This document shows, one piece after another, positions 46,284 through 55,260 of a DNA stretch of 64,000 nucleotides. Position numbers and translations under genes: made by a program. Below the pieces are notes generated by a model. The model did not search any database. It was not told the origin of the DNA and was given only the letters and a program-made list of their open reading frames with translations. This DNA is from Trueperella bernardiae (GTDB lineage: Bacteria; Actinomycetota; Actinomycetes; Actinomycetales; Actinomycetaceae), in NCBI RefSeq assembly GCF_001469025.1, contig NZ_LNIZ01000002.1, positions 124,001-188,000 on the forward strand, written 5' to 3'. The number at the start of each line of letters is the position of its first letter. The stretch's first letter is position 1.

Positions 46284-46953
46284 CATCTTTGCTCACCGCA
46301 ATTCCGACGACGGCGCCGTGGTCGTCCTCGGCCTCGGCCGGTTCGGCCGGGCGCTCGCCGCGGAACTGGAAAACAGCGGCGTGGAGGTGCTGTGCGTGGA
46401 CTCCGACCGCGAGGTGGTCCAGGAGCTGTCCACCCAGTTCGACCACATCGTCCACGCGGACGCCACCAACACCGAGGCGCTGCGCCAGCTGGGCGTGGAC
46501 GAGGCCTCGCGCGTCATCATCGCGATCGGCTCGCACGTGGAGGCCTCGGTTCTGGCCGCCTCCGCCGTCATCACCATGGGGGTGCCGGACGTGTGGGCGA
46601 AGGCGTCAAAGGAATCGCACGCCATACTGCTGTCCCAGATCGGGGTCCACCACATCGTCCGGCCCGAGATCGACATGGGCAAGCGCGTGGCCCACCTCAT
46701 CCGCAACGACGTGGAGGACTACCTCGAGTTCACCCACGGCTTCTCCGTGGCCGCCGCCACCCCGCCCGCCCGCCTGCTGGGCAAGACCGTGGGCGAGGTC
46801 AACGCCAAGAAGACCGGCCTGGAGATCATCGCGGTCCAGCGCGGGGAGGGTAACTTCCGCGCCGCCCGCGACACCGACACCCTCGAATCCGGCGATCTCA
46901 TCATTCTCGCCGGCCCTACCTCCCGCCTGGAGCGGGAGACGGAGCGCCTTTAG
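46276..46953 (+). CDS. trkA: TrkA/KtrA-type RCK regulatory subunit
   Basis: This 225-residue cytosolic subunit has an RCK_N Rossmann domain: VVLGLGRFGRALAAELENSGVEVLCVDSD with GxGxxG and acidic strand end. HADATNTEALRQLGVDEA follows. The RCK_C domain is at LLGKTVGEVNAKKTGLEIIAV. It binds nucleotides (ATP/ADP, possibly c-di-AMP) to gate TrkH. TTG 46276 is the likely start, preceded by AAAGG and overlapping trkH. Confidence 0.93.
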   Translation: MANIFAHRNSDDGAVVVLGLGRFGRALAAELENSGVEVLCVDSDREVVQELSTQFDHIVHADATNTEALRQLGVDEASRVIIAIGSHVEASVLAASAVITMGVPDVWAKASKESHAILLSQIGVHHIVRPEIDMGKRVAHLIRNDVEDYLEFTHGFSVAAATPPARLLGKTVGEVNAKKTGLEIIAVQRGEGNFRAARDTDTLESGDLIILAGPTSRLERETERL

Positions 46954-47064
46954 GCGTGTGCGGCGAGCCCCTAGCCCCGCCCGCTACTCTGTGAGAGGAC
47001 AGGTTGGCGCCCTCCCGCACCCCTTCCCTAGGCTCAGTACGTTGGCCTACTGATCTGGGGAAAA

Positions 47065-50000
47065 ATGTTTAAGCTTGCCGAAGGTTCCTTGAAGAACCGC
47101 GCCTTCGTGGCCCTCCTCTCCACCGTGATTTTTGTCCTGGGCATCTTCGCCCTCGGCACCCTGCGCCAGGAGCTCATCCCGCGCGTGGAGCTGCCGGTCA
47201 TCAACGTCATCTCGGTGTCCCCGGGTGCCACGTCGGAGCAGATGCACGACCGCGTGTCGGTCCCGATCGAGCAGCAGGTTTCCACGATCGCGGAGGTCTC
47301 GGGGACGACCACCACGTCCCGGTCCTCGGTCTCGATCGTCACGATCGAGCTCGACTACGGCACGGACATCGCCCGCGCCACCAACCGCGTGGAGCAGCAG
47401 ATTTCGCGTGCGGACGATAACTTCCCGGAGGGCCTGACCTACGACGTCGTCTCCGGCGGCACGTCCGACATCCCGCTCGCGTACGTGGCCGTGACCTCGG
47501 ACGGCACCCCGCTGGAGGTGGCGGAGCGCCTGCGCACCACAGTTGTTCCAGCGCTTGAGCAGGAGAACGGGGTCGCCTCCGTCCAGCTGCTCGGCGCCCC
47601 GGAGCAGCGCATCTCGATCACGCTCGACCAGGCCCGCATCGCCGAACTCGGCATTTCCGCCGACGCCGTCCAGCAGGCCCTCGAAGACAACGGTCTGTCG
47701 GTGCCAGTGGGATCGCTCGTGGATGGCGAGGAGTCGCGGGACGTGACGGTGGGCCAGGAGATTGACTCGGTCGACGCCCTCAAGCAGATCCCGGTGGTGG
47801 CGGGCGAGGCGCAGCCGGGCCAGCCGGCCACGGTCTACCCGCTCTCGGACATCGCGGACGTCGAGCTCACGCAAGCAGATGCCCAGATGGTCGGCCGCCT
47901 CAACGGCGAATCGGCGCTCGGCATCGTCATCTTCCCCACCGCGAATGCCAACATCGTGCAGGTCACGGACCAGGTCAACGGCGTGCTGGACGAGCTAGCC
48001 CCCGCCGTCGGGAACAATACTCAGTTCACCACCCTGTTCACGCAGGCGCCGTTCATCACGGGCTCGATCGAGTCGCTGGCCCAGGAGGGCGCGCTCGGCC
48101 TCATCTTCGCGGTGCTCGTGATCCTCATCTTCCTCACCTCGATCCGCTCCACGCTGGTCACGGCCCTGTCGATCCCGCTGTCCCTGCTCGTGGGCTTCAT
48201 CGGCATGCTCGTGGGCGGGTACTCGCTCAACATGCTCACCCTCGCCGCGCTCACCCTGTCGATCGGGCGCGTGGTGGACGATTCGATCGTCGTTATCGAA
48301 AACATCAAGCGGCACCTCGAGTACGGCAAGCCCAGGCGGGAGGCGATTCTCGACGCCGTCCAGGAGGTCGCGTCCGCAATCACGGCGTCGACCGTGGTGT
48401 CGTTCATCGTGTTCGTGCCAGTGGGCCTGGTGCCGGGCATGGTGGGAGAGCTTTTCCGCCCGTTCGCGTTCACGGTGGTGATCGCGCTGGCGGCGTCGTT
48501 GCTGGTGGCGCTGACGATCGTGCCGGTGCTCGCGTACTGGTTCTTGCGCCCGTCGAAGGAGGCGAAGGCGGCCCTGGAGAGCGGTGAGGTGGTGGAGTTC
48601 CGGCGTCGTGCGGAAGAAAAGGAGCACCGCTACTGGCTGCACCGAGCCTACGAGCCGGCCCTGCGCGGCACGCAGAAGCACCCGGCGATCACGCTGGTGG
48701 CGGCGGTGGCGATCCTGGCCGCGACCGTGGCGCTGTTCCCGCTACTCAAGATCAACCTGCTGGGCGGCACGAACCAGGGCAACGTGACGGTGGCGCAGGC
48801 GACCGCTCCGGGGGCGTCGATGGAGGCGAAGGTGGAGCAGGCCGATGCCACCGAGGCGAAGATTTCGGCGATCGCGGGCGTGGAGTCCACGGCGGCGATG
48901 ATCGGCTCCAGCCCGATGGCGATGGGTGGGGCCGGCGATACGATTACGTACATGATTTCGGTGGACGAGAAGGCGGACATCACCGAGCTCACCGACGCGA
49001 TCGTGGCAGCCGGCGACTCCGTGACCGGCGAGGGCACCACCTCCGACTCGAGTCAGTCGATGCTGGGCTCGGGCACGATCGACGTCAACGTCACGGCCCC
49101 CACCCCGGAGGCGCTCGCGGCGGCGACCGAGCAAATCAACGACGCCGTGGCCCAGCTCCCCGAGATCAAGCGGGCTGAGCACAACGCCAGTGCAATCACG
49201 CCGGCCGTGCAGGTCAACGTCAACCGGGACGCGGCCGCGGCCGTGGGGCTGACCGAGAACGCGATCGTGGGGATGATCGCGGCGCAGATGGTGGAGCCGA
49301 ATATCGGGCAGATCACGATCGACAACGTGGACACCTCGATCTATATTTCGATTGATGAGTCGGTCACCACGATCGAGGCCCTGCGCGCGATGACGGTCCT
49401 CGGCCAGCCGCTCGAGGCGTTCGCCACCGTGGAGGAGGTCGACTCGCTGCCGACCATCGTGACGATCAACGGGCAAACGACGACGACCGTGTCCGCGACG
49501 CCCGTCGACGCCGACAACCTCGGCCACGCCACGGACGCGGTGAAGGAGGCCGTGGCCGGGCTGGACCTGCCGGACGGGACGGTGACGTCGATGGACGGGG
49601 CCTCCCAGCAGCTCGCGGATTCGTTCAACCAGCTGGGGCTGGCGCTCGCGGCGGCAGTGCTGCTCATCTACGTGGTGCTCGTGTGGATCTTCCGCTCGCT
49701 CGTCCAGCCGGCGCTGTTGCTGGTGGCGATCCCGTTCGCGGCGATCGGCTCCTTCCTGGCGCTGCTCATCACGGGCACGGCGCTCGACATCTCGGCGATG
49801 ATCGGCCTGCTCATGCTGACCGGCATCGTGGTGACCAACGCGGTGGTGCTGGTGGACCTCATGAACCAGTACCGCGAGCAGGGCATGGATCTAGCGAGCG
49901 CAGTGCATGACGGGGCGATGCGGCGCGTGCGGCCGGTGGCGATGACGTCGCTGGCCACCATTGTGGCGATGATCCCGATGGCGCTGGGGCTGTCGTCGTC

Positions 50001-50148
50001 GACCGGGTTTATTTCGACCCCGCTGGCGATCACGGTGATCGGCGGACTCATCACCTCCACCCTGCTTACCCTCATCCTGTTGCCGATTTTGTACCGGCTG
50101 ATCGAGGGCGTGGGAGAACGCCGGCGGGCGAAGGCAGGGCGGGACTAA
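47065..50148 (+). CDS. RND-family efflux permease (HAE1/SwrC-like)
   Basis: The 1027-residue inner-membrane pump has 12 spans and two large periplasm-side domains. It begins KNRAFVALLSTVIFVLGIFALGTLRQELIPRVELPVINV, typical of AcrB/SwrC permeases and not of mycobacterial MmpL proteins. The proton-relay span reads LTLSIGRVVDDSIVVIENIKRHLE with the double Asp. Gram-positive SwrC-like members export lipopeptides or drugs without an outer-membrane channel. No adaptor protein gene is adjacent. A TetR regulator follows on the same strand. Confidence 0.9.
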   Translation: MFKLAEGSLKNRAFVALLSTVIFVLGIFALGTLRQELIPRVELPVINVISVSPGATSEQMHDRVSVPIEQQVSTIAEVSGTTTTSRSSVSIVTIELDYGTDIARATNRVEQQISRADDNFPEGLTYDVVSGGTSDIPLAYVAVTSDGTPLEVAERLRTTVVPALEQENGVASVQLLGAPEQRISITLDQARIAELGISADAVQQALEDNGLSVPVGSLVDGEESRDVTVGQEIDSVDALKQIPVVAGEAQPGQPATVYPLSDIADVELTQADAQMVGRLNGESALGIVIFPTANANIVQVTDQVNGVLDELAPAVGNNTQFTTLFTQAPFITGSIESLAQEGALGLIFAVLVILIFLTSIRSTLVTALSIPLSLLVGFIGMLVGGYSLNMLTLAALTLSIGRVVDDSIVVIENIKRHLEYGKPRREAILDAVQEVASAITASTVVSFIVFVPVGLVPGMVGELFRPFAFTVVIALAASLLVALTIVPVLAYWFLRPSKEAKAALESGEVVEFRRRAEEKEHRYWLHRAYEPALRGTQKHPAITLVAAVAILAATVALFPLLKINLLGGTNQGNVTVAQATAPGASMEAKVEQADATEAKISAIAGVESTAAMIGSSPMAMGGAGDTITYMISVDEKADITELTDAIVAAGDSVTGEGTTSDSSQSMLGSGTIDVNVTAPTPEALAAATEQINDAVAQLPEIKRAEHNASAITPAVQVNVNRDAAAAVGLTENAIVGMIAAQMVEPNIGQITIDNVDTSIYISIDESVTTIEALRAMTVLGQPLEAFATVEEVDSLPTIVTINGQTTTTVSATPVDADNLGHATDAVKEAVAGLDLPDGTVTSMDGASQQLADSFNQLGLALAAAVLLIYVVLVWIFRSLVQPALLLVAIPFAAIGSFLALLITGTALDISAMIGLLMLTGIVVTNAVVLVDLMNQYREQGMDLASAVHDGAMRRVRPVAMTSLATIVAMIPMALGLSSSTGFISTPLAITVIGGLITSTLLTLILLPILYRLIEGVGERRRAKAGRD

Positions 50149-50195
50149 GCCGTGTTGGCTTGCTTGGGGCTCTTCCTCATTGGTGACGCGGGCAG

Positions 50196-50258
50196 AAGTC
50201 GTGAATATACCGGCTACGGGTTGCTATATCGCCCTGGTAGGTACTAGATTCACGAGTT
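50196..50258 (-). repeat. 63-bp inverted-repeat element, copy 2
   Basis: Read on the minus strand this copy begins AACTCGTGAA and ends TTCACGACTT, and shares TACCAGG and GTAGCCGGTATATTC with copy 1. It lies between the RND exporter and TetR genes, in the opposite orientation to copies 1 and 3. Confidence 0.85.
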
Positions 50259-50325
50259 TTCCCGCTCCACCCTGAAATGGGAATAGCCGGTAAACTGGGG
50301 AGACCGTCGTCGTGAAAGAAAGACC

Positions 50326-50943
50326 ATGAGCCCGAAGATTTCTGCGCCCTCCGTGAAGGAACATCACTCGATGATGTACACCAAGCTGGTGGACTGTGCC
50401 GAGGAGATCCTGCGCGAGGACGGGCCGGCGGCGCTGACGGCGGGGGCCGTGGCGGCGCGGGCGGGGATCGCGCGCAACTCGATCTACCGTTACGTGGAGT
50501 CGATTGACGACCTGCGTCTGCTTGTGCTCGAGCGCTATATCCCGGGCTGGAAGAAGCGGCTGGACACGGCGCTGGAGGTGGACGCGGAGCCGTACGAGCA
50601 GCTACGCACACTCGTCGAGATCACGCTGGACATCGGCGCGGAGGCCGGGCACCAGTGGCTGATCGACGTGGTCAAGGCCGGGATCGGGCGCGGGAAGCGG
50701 GACGAGGCGCCGTCGGGCGCGCAGATCCAGGCCAGGTCCGACGCCGTGCTGAATTTCCACCGCGAGCTCGCCGGGAGCGTGGTGCGGCTGTGGCGCGAGG
50801 TGACGCCGCAAGCCGCGGTGGTCAACGCCCAGATGACCCGGTCGATCCTGGACGCGGGCCTGCGGTTGCTCGACCACGGGTACCCGGCCGGCGAGGTGAA
50901 GGCGACGGCGCTGCGGCTGCTCGCCGCGCTCGTCGGGCGCTAG
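50326..50943 (+). CDS. TetR/AcrR-family transcriptional regulator
   Basis: This 205-residue repressor has an N-terminal HTH (ALTAGAVAARAGIARNSIYRYVESIDDL, about residues 37-64) with the family pattern ...GIARNSIYRYV.... A divergent C-terminal ligand-binding helix bundle follows. It lies just after the RND exporter, which it may control, though the repeat element separates them and the TetR gene has its own leader. It is 16 bp before hrpB and may share its transcript. Confidence 0.88.
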   Translation: MSPKISAPSVKEHHSMMYTKLVDCAEEILREDGPAALTAGAVAARAGIARNSIYRYVESIDDLRLLVLERYIPGWKKRLDTALEVDAEPYEQLRTLVEITLDIGAEAGHQWLIDVVKAGIGRGKRDEAPSGAQIQARSDAVLNFHRELAGSVVRLWREVTPQAAVVNAQMTRSILDAGLRLLDHGYPAGEVKATALRLLAALVGR

Positions 50944-50959
50944 TACGCGAGCGCTAAGC

Positions 50960-53554
50960 ATGGAGCGGCTGCTCGAAAACCTGCCGGACCTGCCCGTTGC
51001 GCGCGGGCTGGGGGATATTGCGCGCCAGCGCGGCAACATCGTGATGACGGCGTCGCCCGGGTCGGGCAAGACGATGCTGGTGCCCGTGCTCATGGCCACG
51101 CTCGTGGAGGGGCGCGTGATCGTGGTGCAGCCCCGGCGCGTGGCAGCGCGGGCGGCGGCCCGGCGGATCGCCTACCTGCTGGGCGAGCCCGTGGGGCAAC
51201 AGGTGGGATTCCGGGTGCGAGGAGAGTCGAAGCCGGGCAGCCGCGTGGAGATGGTGACGCCGGGTGTCATGCTACGCATGCTCCAGCACGACCCGGAGCT
51301 GGCGGGCGTGGGCGCCGTGATTATCGACGAAATCCATGAGCGCGACCTCGACACCGACCTCGCAACCGCCTTCGTGCTCGACGTCCAAGACACCCTGCGC
51401 CCCGACCTGCGGCTGGTAGCGATGTCCGCCACGCTCGAGGCCGGACGGTTCGCGGAGCTGGTAGGCGGTGCGGTGGTGGAGATCCCCGGCGCGATCCACC
51501 CGGTGGCGGTGGAGGAGCGGCTTGGCCCGCGGGCCCTGACCGACGTGGGACACGGCGTGGTGGTCTCGCGTGACTTCCTCGCGCACGTGGCCCGCGTGGT
51601 GCACGAGGCGGCGCAGTGGGCTGCGGGGCGCGGCGGTGGCAGTGGGGCCGGTGCGGCTGGTGGTGTGGGCGCGGCTGGCGTGGGCGGCGTCGTGCGCGGT
51701 GAGGACGACCCGGCGGGCTCGGTGCTCGTGTTCCTACCGGGCGTGGGGGAGATTGAGAAGATGCGGGCGCTGCTGGCGGGCGCGCCCCTGCCGGTGATGG
51801 CGCTGCACGGGTCGATGCCGGCGAAGGAGCAGGACCGGGTGCTGGCCGGCGGTGAAGACAGGATTATTTTGGCGACGTCGCTGGCGGAATCGTCGCTGAC
51901 GGTGCCGGGTGTGCGGGCCGTGGTGGACGCGGCGTTGGCGCGAGAGCCGCGCTTCGAGCCGCGCACGGGCATCTCGGACCTGGTGACCGTGCACGCCTCG
52001 CGGGCCAGGCTGGACCAGCGCGCCGGGCGGGCCGGGCGCGAAGGGCCGGGCCGGGCGTGGCGATGCCTGAGCTACGCGCGGGCGGTGGAGTTTTCGGAGC
52101 CGGAGATAGTGGTCGGCGACGTGACGGGCGCGAGCCTGCAGGCCGCGGCGTGGGGCAACCCGGGGATGGCCGGCCTGCGCCTGCTCGACCAGCCCAAGCC
52201 CGCGGCGGCAGAAGCGGCCCAGCGGACGTTGGCGGCGATCGGGGCTGTGGAGGAATCGGGAGTGATCACCGCGCGTGGGCGGGCACTTGCCGGCCTGCCG
52301 CTGTCCCCGCAGCTCGGGCGCGCCCTCATCGAGGGGGCCGCCGTGGTGGGCGCCCGGCGGGCGGCCGAGGTGGTGGCGCTGCTGTCGTTGGCGCCGCGCA
52401 TTCCGGGTGCTGACCTCGCGGCGCAGCTCCGGCGCTCAGGTGGCGACCGTGAATGGGCCCGGGAGGCCAAGCGCCTGAAGGAGCTGGCGGGCCGGCTGGG
52501 CGCGGTGGCGGGCGGGCGTGCTGGTCAGGTGACGGGTGAGGTGCCAGGTCAGGCAGGCGGGCGGGCGCGAGCCGAGGCGGGCGCTCTGGTGCAAGCCGGG
52601 ACGGGCGCGAGGCGGGCGAGTGTGGATGAGGAGATCGCGGCCGTCGTCGTGATGGCACACCCCATGTGGGTGGCGCGCAGGCGCGGGCGCGGGTACGTGC
52701 TAGCGAACGGTGCGGGGGCGGTGCTGGAGGACGGCTCGCCGCTGGAGGGCCAGGAGTGGCTGGCGGTCGCGGAATTGGGCGAGGCGCAGGGTCGGGCGGA
52801 TGCGGTGATCCGGGCGGCGGTGCCGGTGGCGCCGGAGGACGCGGCGGAGTACGGGCCGGGCGTGAGTGAACGGGTGGAGACCGCGGTGCGCGGCATGGAG
52901 GTGCCGGGCGCGCGGGTGCGGGCGCTGGGGGCGATCGAGCTAGGGCGCGAGCCGGTGAAACTGACGACGGATCAGGTGGCGGCGGCGAGGGCGCGCGAGA
53001 TGGAGCGGGCCGGGGTCGGGATGCTGGACTGGCCCGCGGCGGCGGTGGCGCTGCGGGAGCGGCTCGCGTTTCTGCACGAGGCCGTGGGGGAGCCCTGGCC
53101 GGACGTGTCCGATGAGGGGCTGGCCGCGCGCGTGGACGAGTGGCTGACCCCGCTGCTCGGCGCCGGGCGCCCCGACCTGCTGGCCGGGCTGCGTGCGCTG
53201 CTGCCCTGGCCGGAGGCGGCGCGGCTGGATGAGCTGGCCCCCGAGCGGATCGCCACGCCGACGGGGAGCGCAAAGGTGGACTACTCGTCCGGAGTGCCAA
53301 CCGTGCGGCTGCGGTTGCAGGAGTGCTTCGGGTGGACGGCCACGCCCCGGCTGGCCGGGGTGCCCGTCACGCTCGAGCTGCTCTCACCCGCCCAGCGGCC
53401 GCTGGCGATTACGCGGGATCTGGAGTCGTTCTGGGCGGGGTCATATGCGCAGGTCCGGGCCGAAATGCGCGGGCGTTACCCGCGCCACCCCTGGCCCGAA
53501 GACCCGCTGACCGCCGAACCGACGAGGCGGGCCAAGCCGCGGGCCGGGCGGTAA
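50960..53554 (+). CDS. hrpB: ATP-dependent helicase HrpB
   Basis: The 864-residue DEAH-type RNA helicase shows Walker A ASPGSGKTMLVP (about residues 31-42), DEIH in VIIDEIHERDLDTD, SAT in LVAMSATLEA and motif VI QRAGRAGREGPG. The C-terminal HrpB-specific region ends with SGVPTVRLRLQECFGW. Gly/Ala/Val-rich insertions interrupt it near residue 220 and residue 510. Its role in actinobacteria is unclear; E. coli HrpB is dispensable. ATG 50960 is a natural start, and the preceding TetR gene ends 16 bp upstream. Confidence 0.93.
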   Translation: MERLLENLPDLPVARGLGDIARQRGNIVMTASPGSGKTMLVPVLMATLVEGRVIVVQPRRVAARAAARRIAYLLGEPVGQQVGFRVRGESKPGSRVEMVTPGVMLRMLQHDPELAGVGAVIIDEIHERDLDTDLATAFVLDVQDTLRPDLRLVAMSATLEAGRFAELVGGAVVEIPGAIHPVAVEERLGPRALTDVGHGVVVSRDFLAHVARVVHEAAQWAAGRGGGSGAGAAGGVGAAGVGGVVRGEDDPAGSVLVFLPGVGEIEKMRALLAGAPLPVMALHGSMPAKEQDRVLAGGEDRIILATSLAESSLTVPGVRAVVDAALAREPRFEPRTGISDLVTVHASRARLDQRAGRAGREGPGRAWRCLSYARAVEFSEPEIVVGDVTGASLQAAAWGNPGMAGLRLLDQPKPAAAEAAQRTLAAIGAVEESGVITARGRALAGLPLSPQLGRALIEGAAVVGARRAAEVVALLSLAPRIPGADLAAQLRRSGGDREWAREAKRLKELAGRLGAVAGGRAGQVTGEVPGQAGGRARAEAGALVQAGTGARRASVDEEIAAVVVMAHPMWVARRRGRGYVLANGAGAVLEDGSPLEGQEWLAVAELGEAQGRADAVIRAAVPVAPEDAAEYGPGVSERVETAVRGMEVPGARVRALGAIELGREPVKLTTDQVAAARAREMERAGVGMLDWPAAAVALRERLAFLHEAVGEPWPDVSDEGLAARVDEWLTPLLGAGRPDLLAGLRALLPWPEAARLDELAPERIATPTGSAKVDYSSGVPTVRLRLQECFGWTATPRLAGVPVTLELLSPAQRPLAITRDLESFWAGSYAQVRAEMRGRYPRHPWPEDPLTAEPTRRAKPRAGR

Positions 53555-53641
53555 ACGCGGGTCGGAGGCCGCCGCGCGGCGAGCGCCGATAATCTGTGCC
53601 GTCGGCTTTGATTTTGGTCCGGCTCGGGGTGTGGCCGGCGC

Positions 53642-53704
53642 AAGTCGTGAATCTGGGGGCGACCTGGCCCGAATAGGAATCGGTAGCCGGTATTTTCACG
53701 AGTT
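53642..53704 (+). repeat. 63-bp inverted-repeat element, copy 3
   Basis: This copy begins AAGTCGTGAA and ends TTCACGAGTT, and shares CGGTAGCCGGTAT with copy 1. It lies in the gap between hrpB and rlmC, 88 bp before the rlmC start. The rest of that 238-bp gap shows nothing else. Confidence 0.85.
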
Positions 53705-53792
53705 GTGTCGGGCGGGTGCCGGGGACTGGGTGTGCGGGGCCTGCCCGGCCGGGCCCGGGCAGGTGGGATCGCGCGGACGGTAGGATGAGGGC

Positions 53793-55142
53793 ATGCGATT
53801 CCCCCTTCCAGTTCGCGCTGCCGCCGCCGAGCCGCTCCTCGAGTGTCACTACTATGACCAGGGGCGTTGCCGATCCTGCACCCTGATCGAGACCCCGCAG
53901 GATGAGCAGCTCGCCGCCAAGCAGGCGCGGGCCGAAGAGGCGCTCGCCCCCTTCATGAACGGCGAGTGGCTGGAGCCGGGGGCTTCGGGGCGGGAGACAT
54001 TCCGCAACAAGGTCAAGCTGGTGGTGACGGGCACGGCGGCCCGCCCGAAGCTCGGTATCTTGGGCCCGGATGGAGGCCAGGACTTGCGCGACTGCCCGCT
54101 GCCCACCCCGGGAATCCAGCTGGCCACCCCGGCGCTGGCTCAGTTCGTGAGCGAGTGCGGATTCCACCCCTACGACCCGGTGAGCGACCGCGGGGTGCTC
54201 AAGTACGTGATCGTCACCGAGTCGCCGAGCGGGGAGCTGATGGTGCGATTCGTCGCGCGGAGGCGCGGCGTGCAGGGGATGCTATTCAAGAAGCTGGCGC
54301 GCCTGCGGGAGCTGGTGCCGGCGGCGCGCGTGGTGTCGCTCAACGTCCAGCCTGAGCGCAAGGCGGTGATCGAGGGCGAGGAGGAGATCGTCATCTCCGA
54401 CGAGTCGGCGCTGCCGATGCGGCTCGAAGTGGCCGGCGGCGAGCTGACTCTCAACCTGCGGCCGAAGTCGTTCTTTCAGACCAACACCGAGGCCGCGCAG
54501 GTGCTGTACTCGCGGGCGGTCGAATGGGTGGCCGGCGCGGGTGCGGATGTGGACACGGGCGCTGACGGAGAGAAGGACGCCGCCGGGGATCGCGAGGCCG
54601 GCAGGCCGGCCACGGTCTGGGACCTGTACTGCGGGGTCGGCGGGTTTGCACTCGCGCTCGCGAGCGCGGGGATGAACGTGGTCGGGGTCGAGGCCGAAGA
54701 GCAGGCAGTCGAGGCGGCGCGGGAGTCAGCGGAGGAGTTGGCTGGCACGGCCGGCGGCGGCGCGGACGCCGCCGCCGGCGGGCGAGCTGACGTCAGCTTC
54801 GGCAAGCAGAGTGATCCAACAACCGGCGTGCAGGCCCGCGGTCGGGGTGAGGCGCGCTTCGTCGTCGCGGATGCGACCGCGTGGGCGGGGGAGCAGGGCG
54901 AGCGGCCGGACGTCGTTGTCGTGAATCCGCCCCGGCGTGGGATCGGGCCGGAGCTGGCGGAGTGGATCGCGCGGTCGGGGGTGGAGACGGTGCTGTACTC
55001 GTCGTGCAATGTGCGGTCGCTAGCGAAGGATGTGGCGGCGATGGGCGGGTTCGACGTGGTGAAGGCGCAGGTGGTGGACATGTTCCCGCACACCGAGCAC
55101 TTCGAGACGGTGTGTCTCCTCAGGCGGGCGTGCGAGGCGTGA
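53793..55142 (+). CDS. rlmC: 23S rRNA (uracil-C5)-methyltransferase, RlmC type
   Basis: This 449-residue class I methyltransferase has an N-terminal Fe-S Cys cluster (CHYYDQGRCRSCTLIETP). It lacks the TRAM domain of RlmD, which fits RlmC/RumB. The target would be U747 of 23S rRNA in E. coli numbering. SAM binding is at VWDLYCGVGGFALALASAG. The catalytic Cys is in LYSSCNVRSLAKD and the substrate motif is NPPRRGIG. Low-complexity Ala/Gly/Asp insertions (about residues 255-275 and 320-345) lie near the SAM motif region. Confidence 0.9.
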   Translation: MRFPLPVRAAAAEPLLECHYYDQGRCRSCTLIETPQDEQLAAKQARAEEALAPFMNGEWLEPGASGRETFRNKVKLVVTGTAARPKLGILGPDGGQDLRDCPLPTPGIQLATPALAQFVSECGFHPYDPVSDRGVLKYVIVTESPSGELMVRFVARRRGVQGMLFKKLARLRELVPAARVVSLNVQPERKAVIEGEEEIVISDESALPMRLEVAGGELTLNLRPKSFFQTNTEAAQVLYSRAVEWVAGAGADVDTGADGEKDAAGDREAGRPATVWDLYCGVGGFALALASAGMNVVGVEAEEQAVEAARESAEELAGTAGGGADAAAGGRADVSFGKQSDPTTGVQARGRGEARFVVADATAWAGEQGERPDVVVVNPPRRGIGPELAEWIARSGVETVLYSSCNVRSLAKDVAAMGGFDVVKAQVVDMFPHTEHFETVCLLRRACEA

Positions 55143-55218
55143 CGCGGCGCTGCCGGGTGGCGACGATCGGGATGCGGCCGGCGTTGACGGGGCGCGAGCC
55201 GCGTCAAACAACCGCTTG

Positions 55219-55250
55219 AAACAACTTCGCAAACAACTTGAAACAACTTG
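55219..55250. repeat. AAACAACTTG repeat cluster, left of the IS element
   Basis: Three direct copies of the 10-mer AAACAACTTG (the first ending in C) start at 55219, 55231 and 55241, with a decayed fourth copy near 55205. They lie 10 bp outside the left IS end. A related cluster lies at 56751-56792, on the other side of the IS. The A+T content is far above the surrounding coding DNA. Confidence 0.8.
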
Positions 55251-55260
55251 TTTTGGTCAA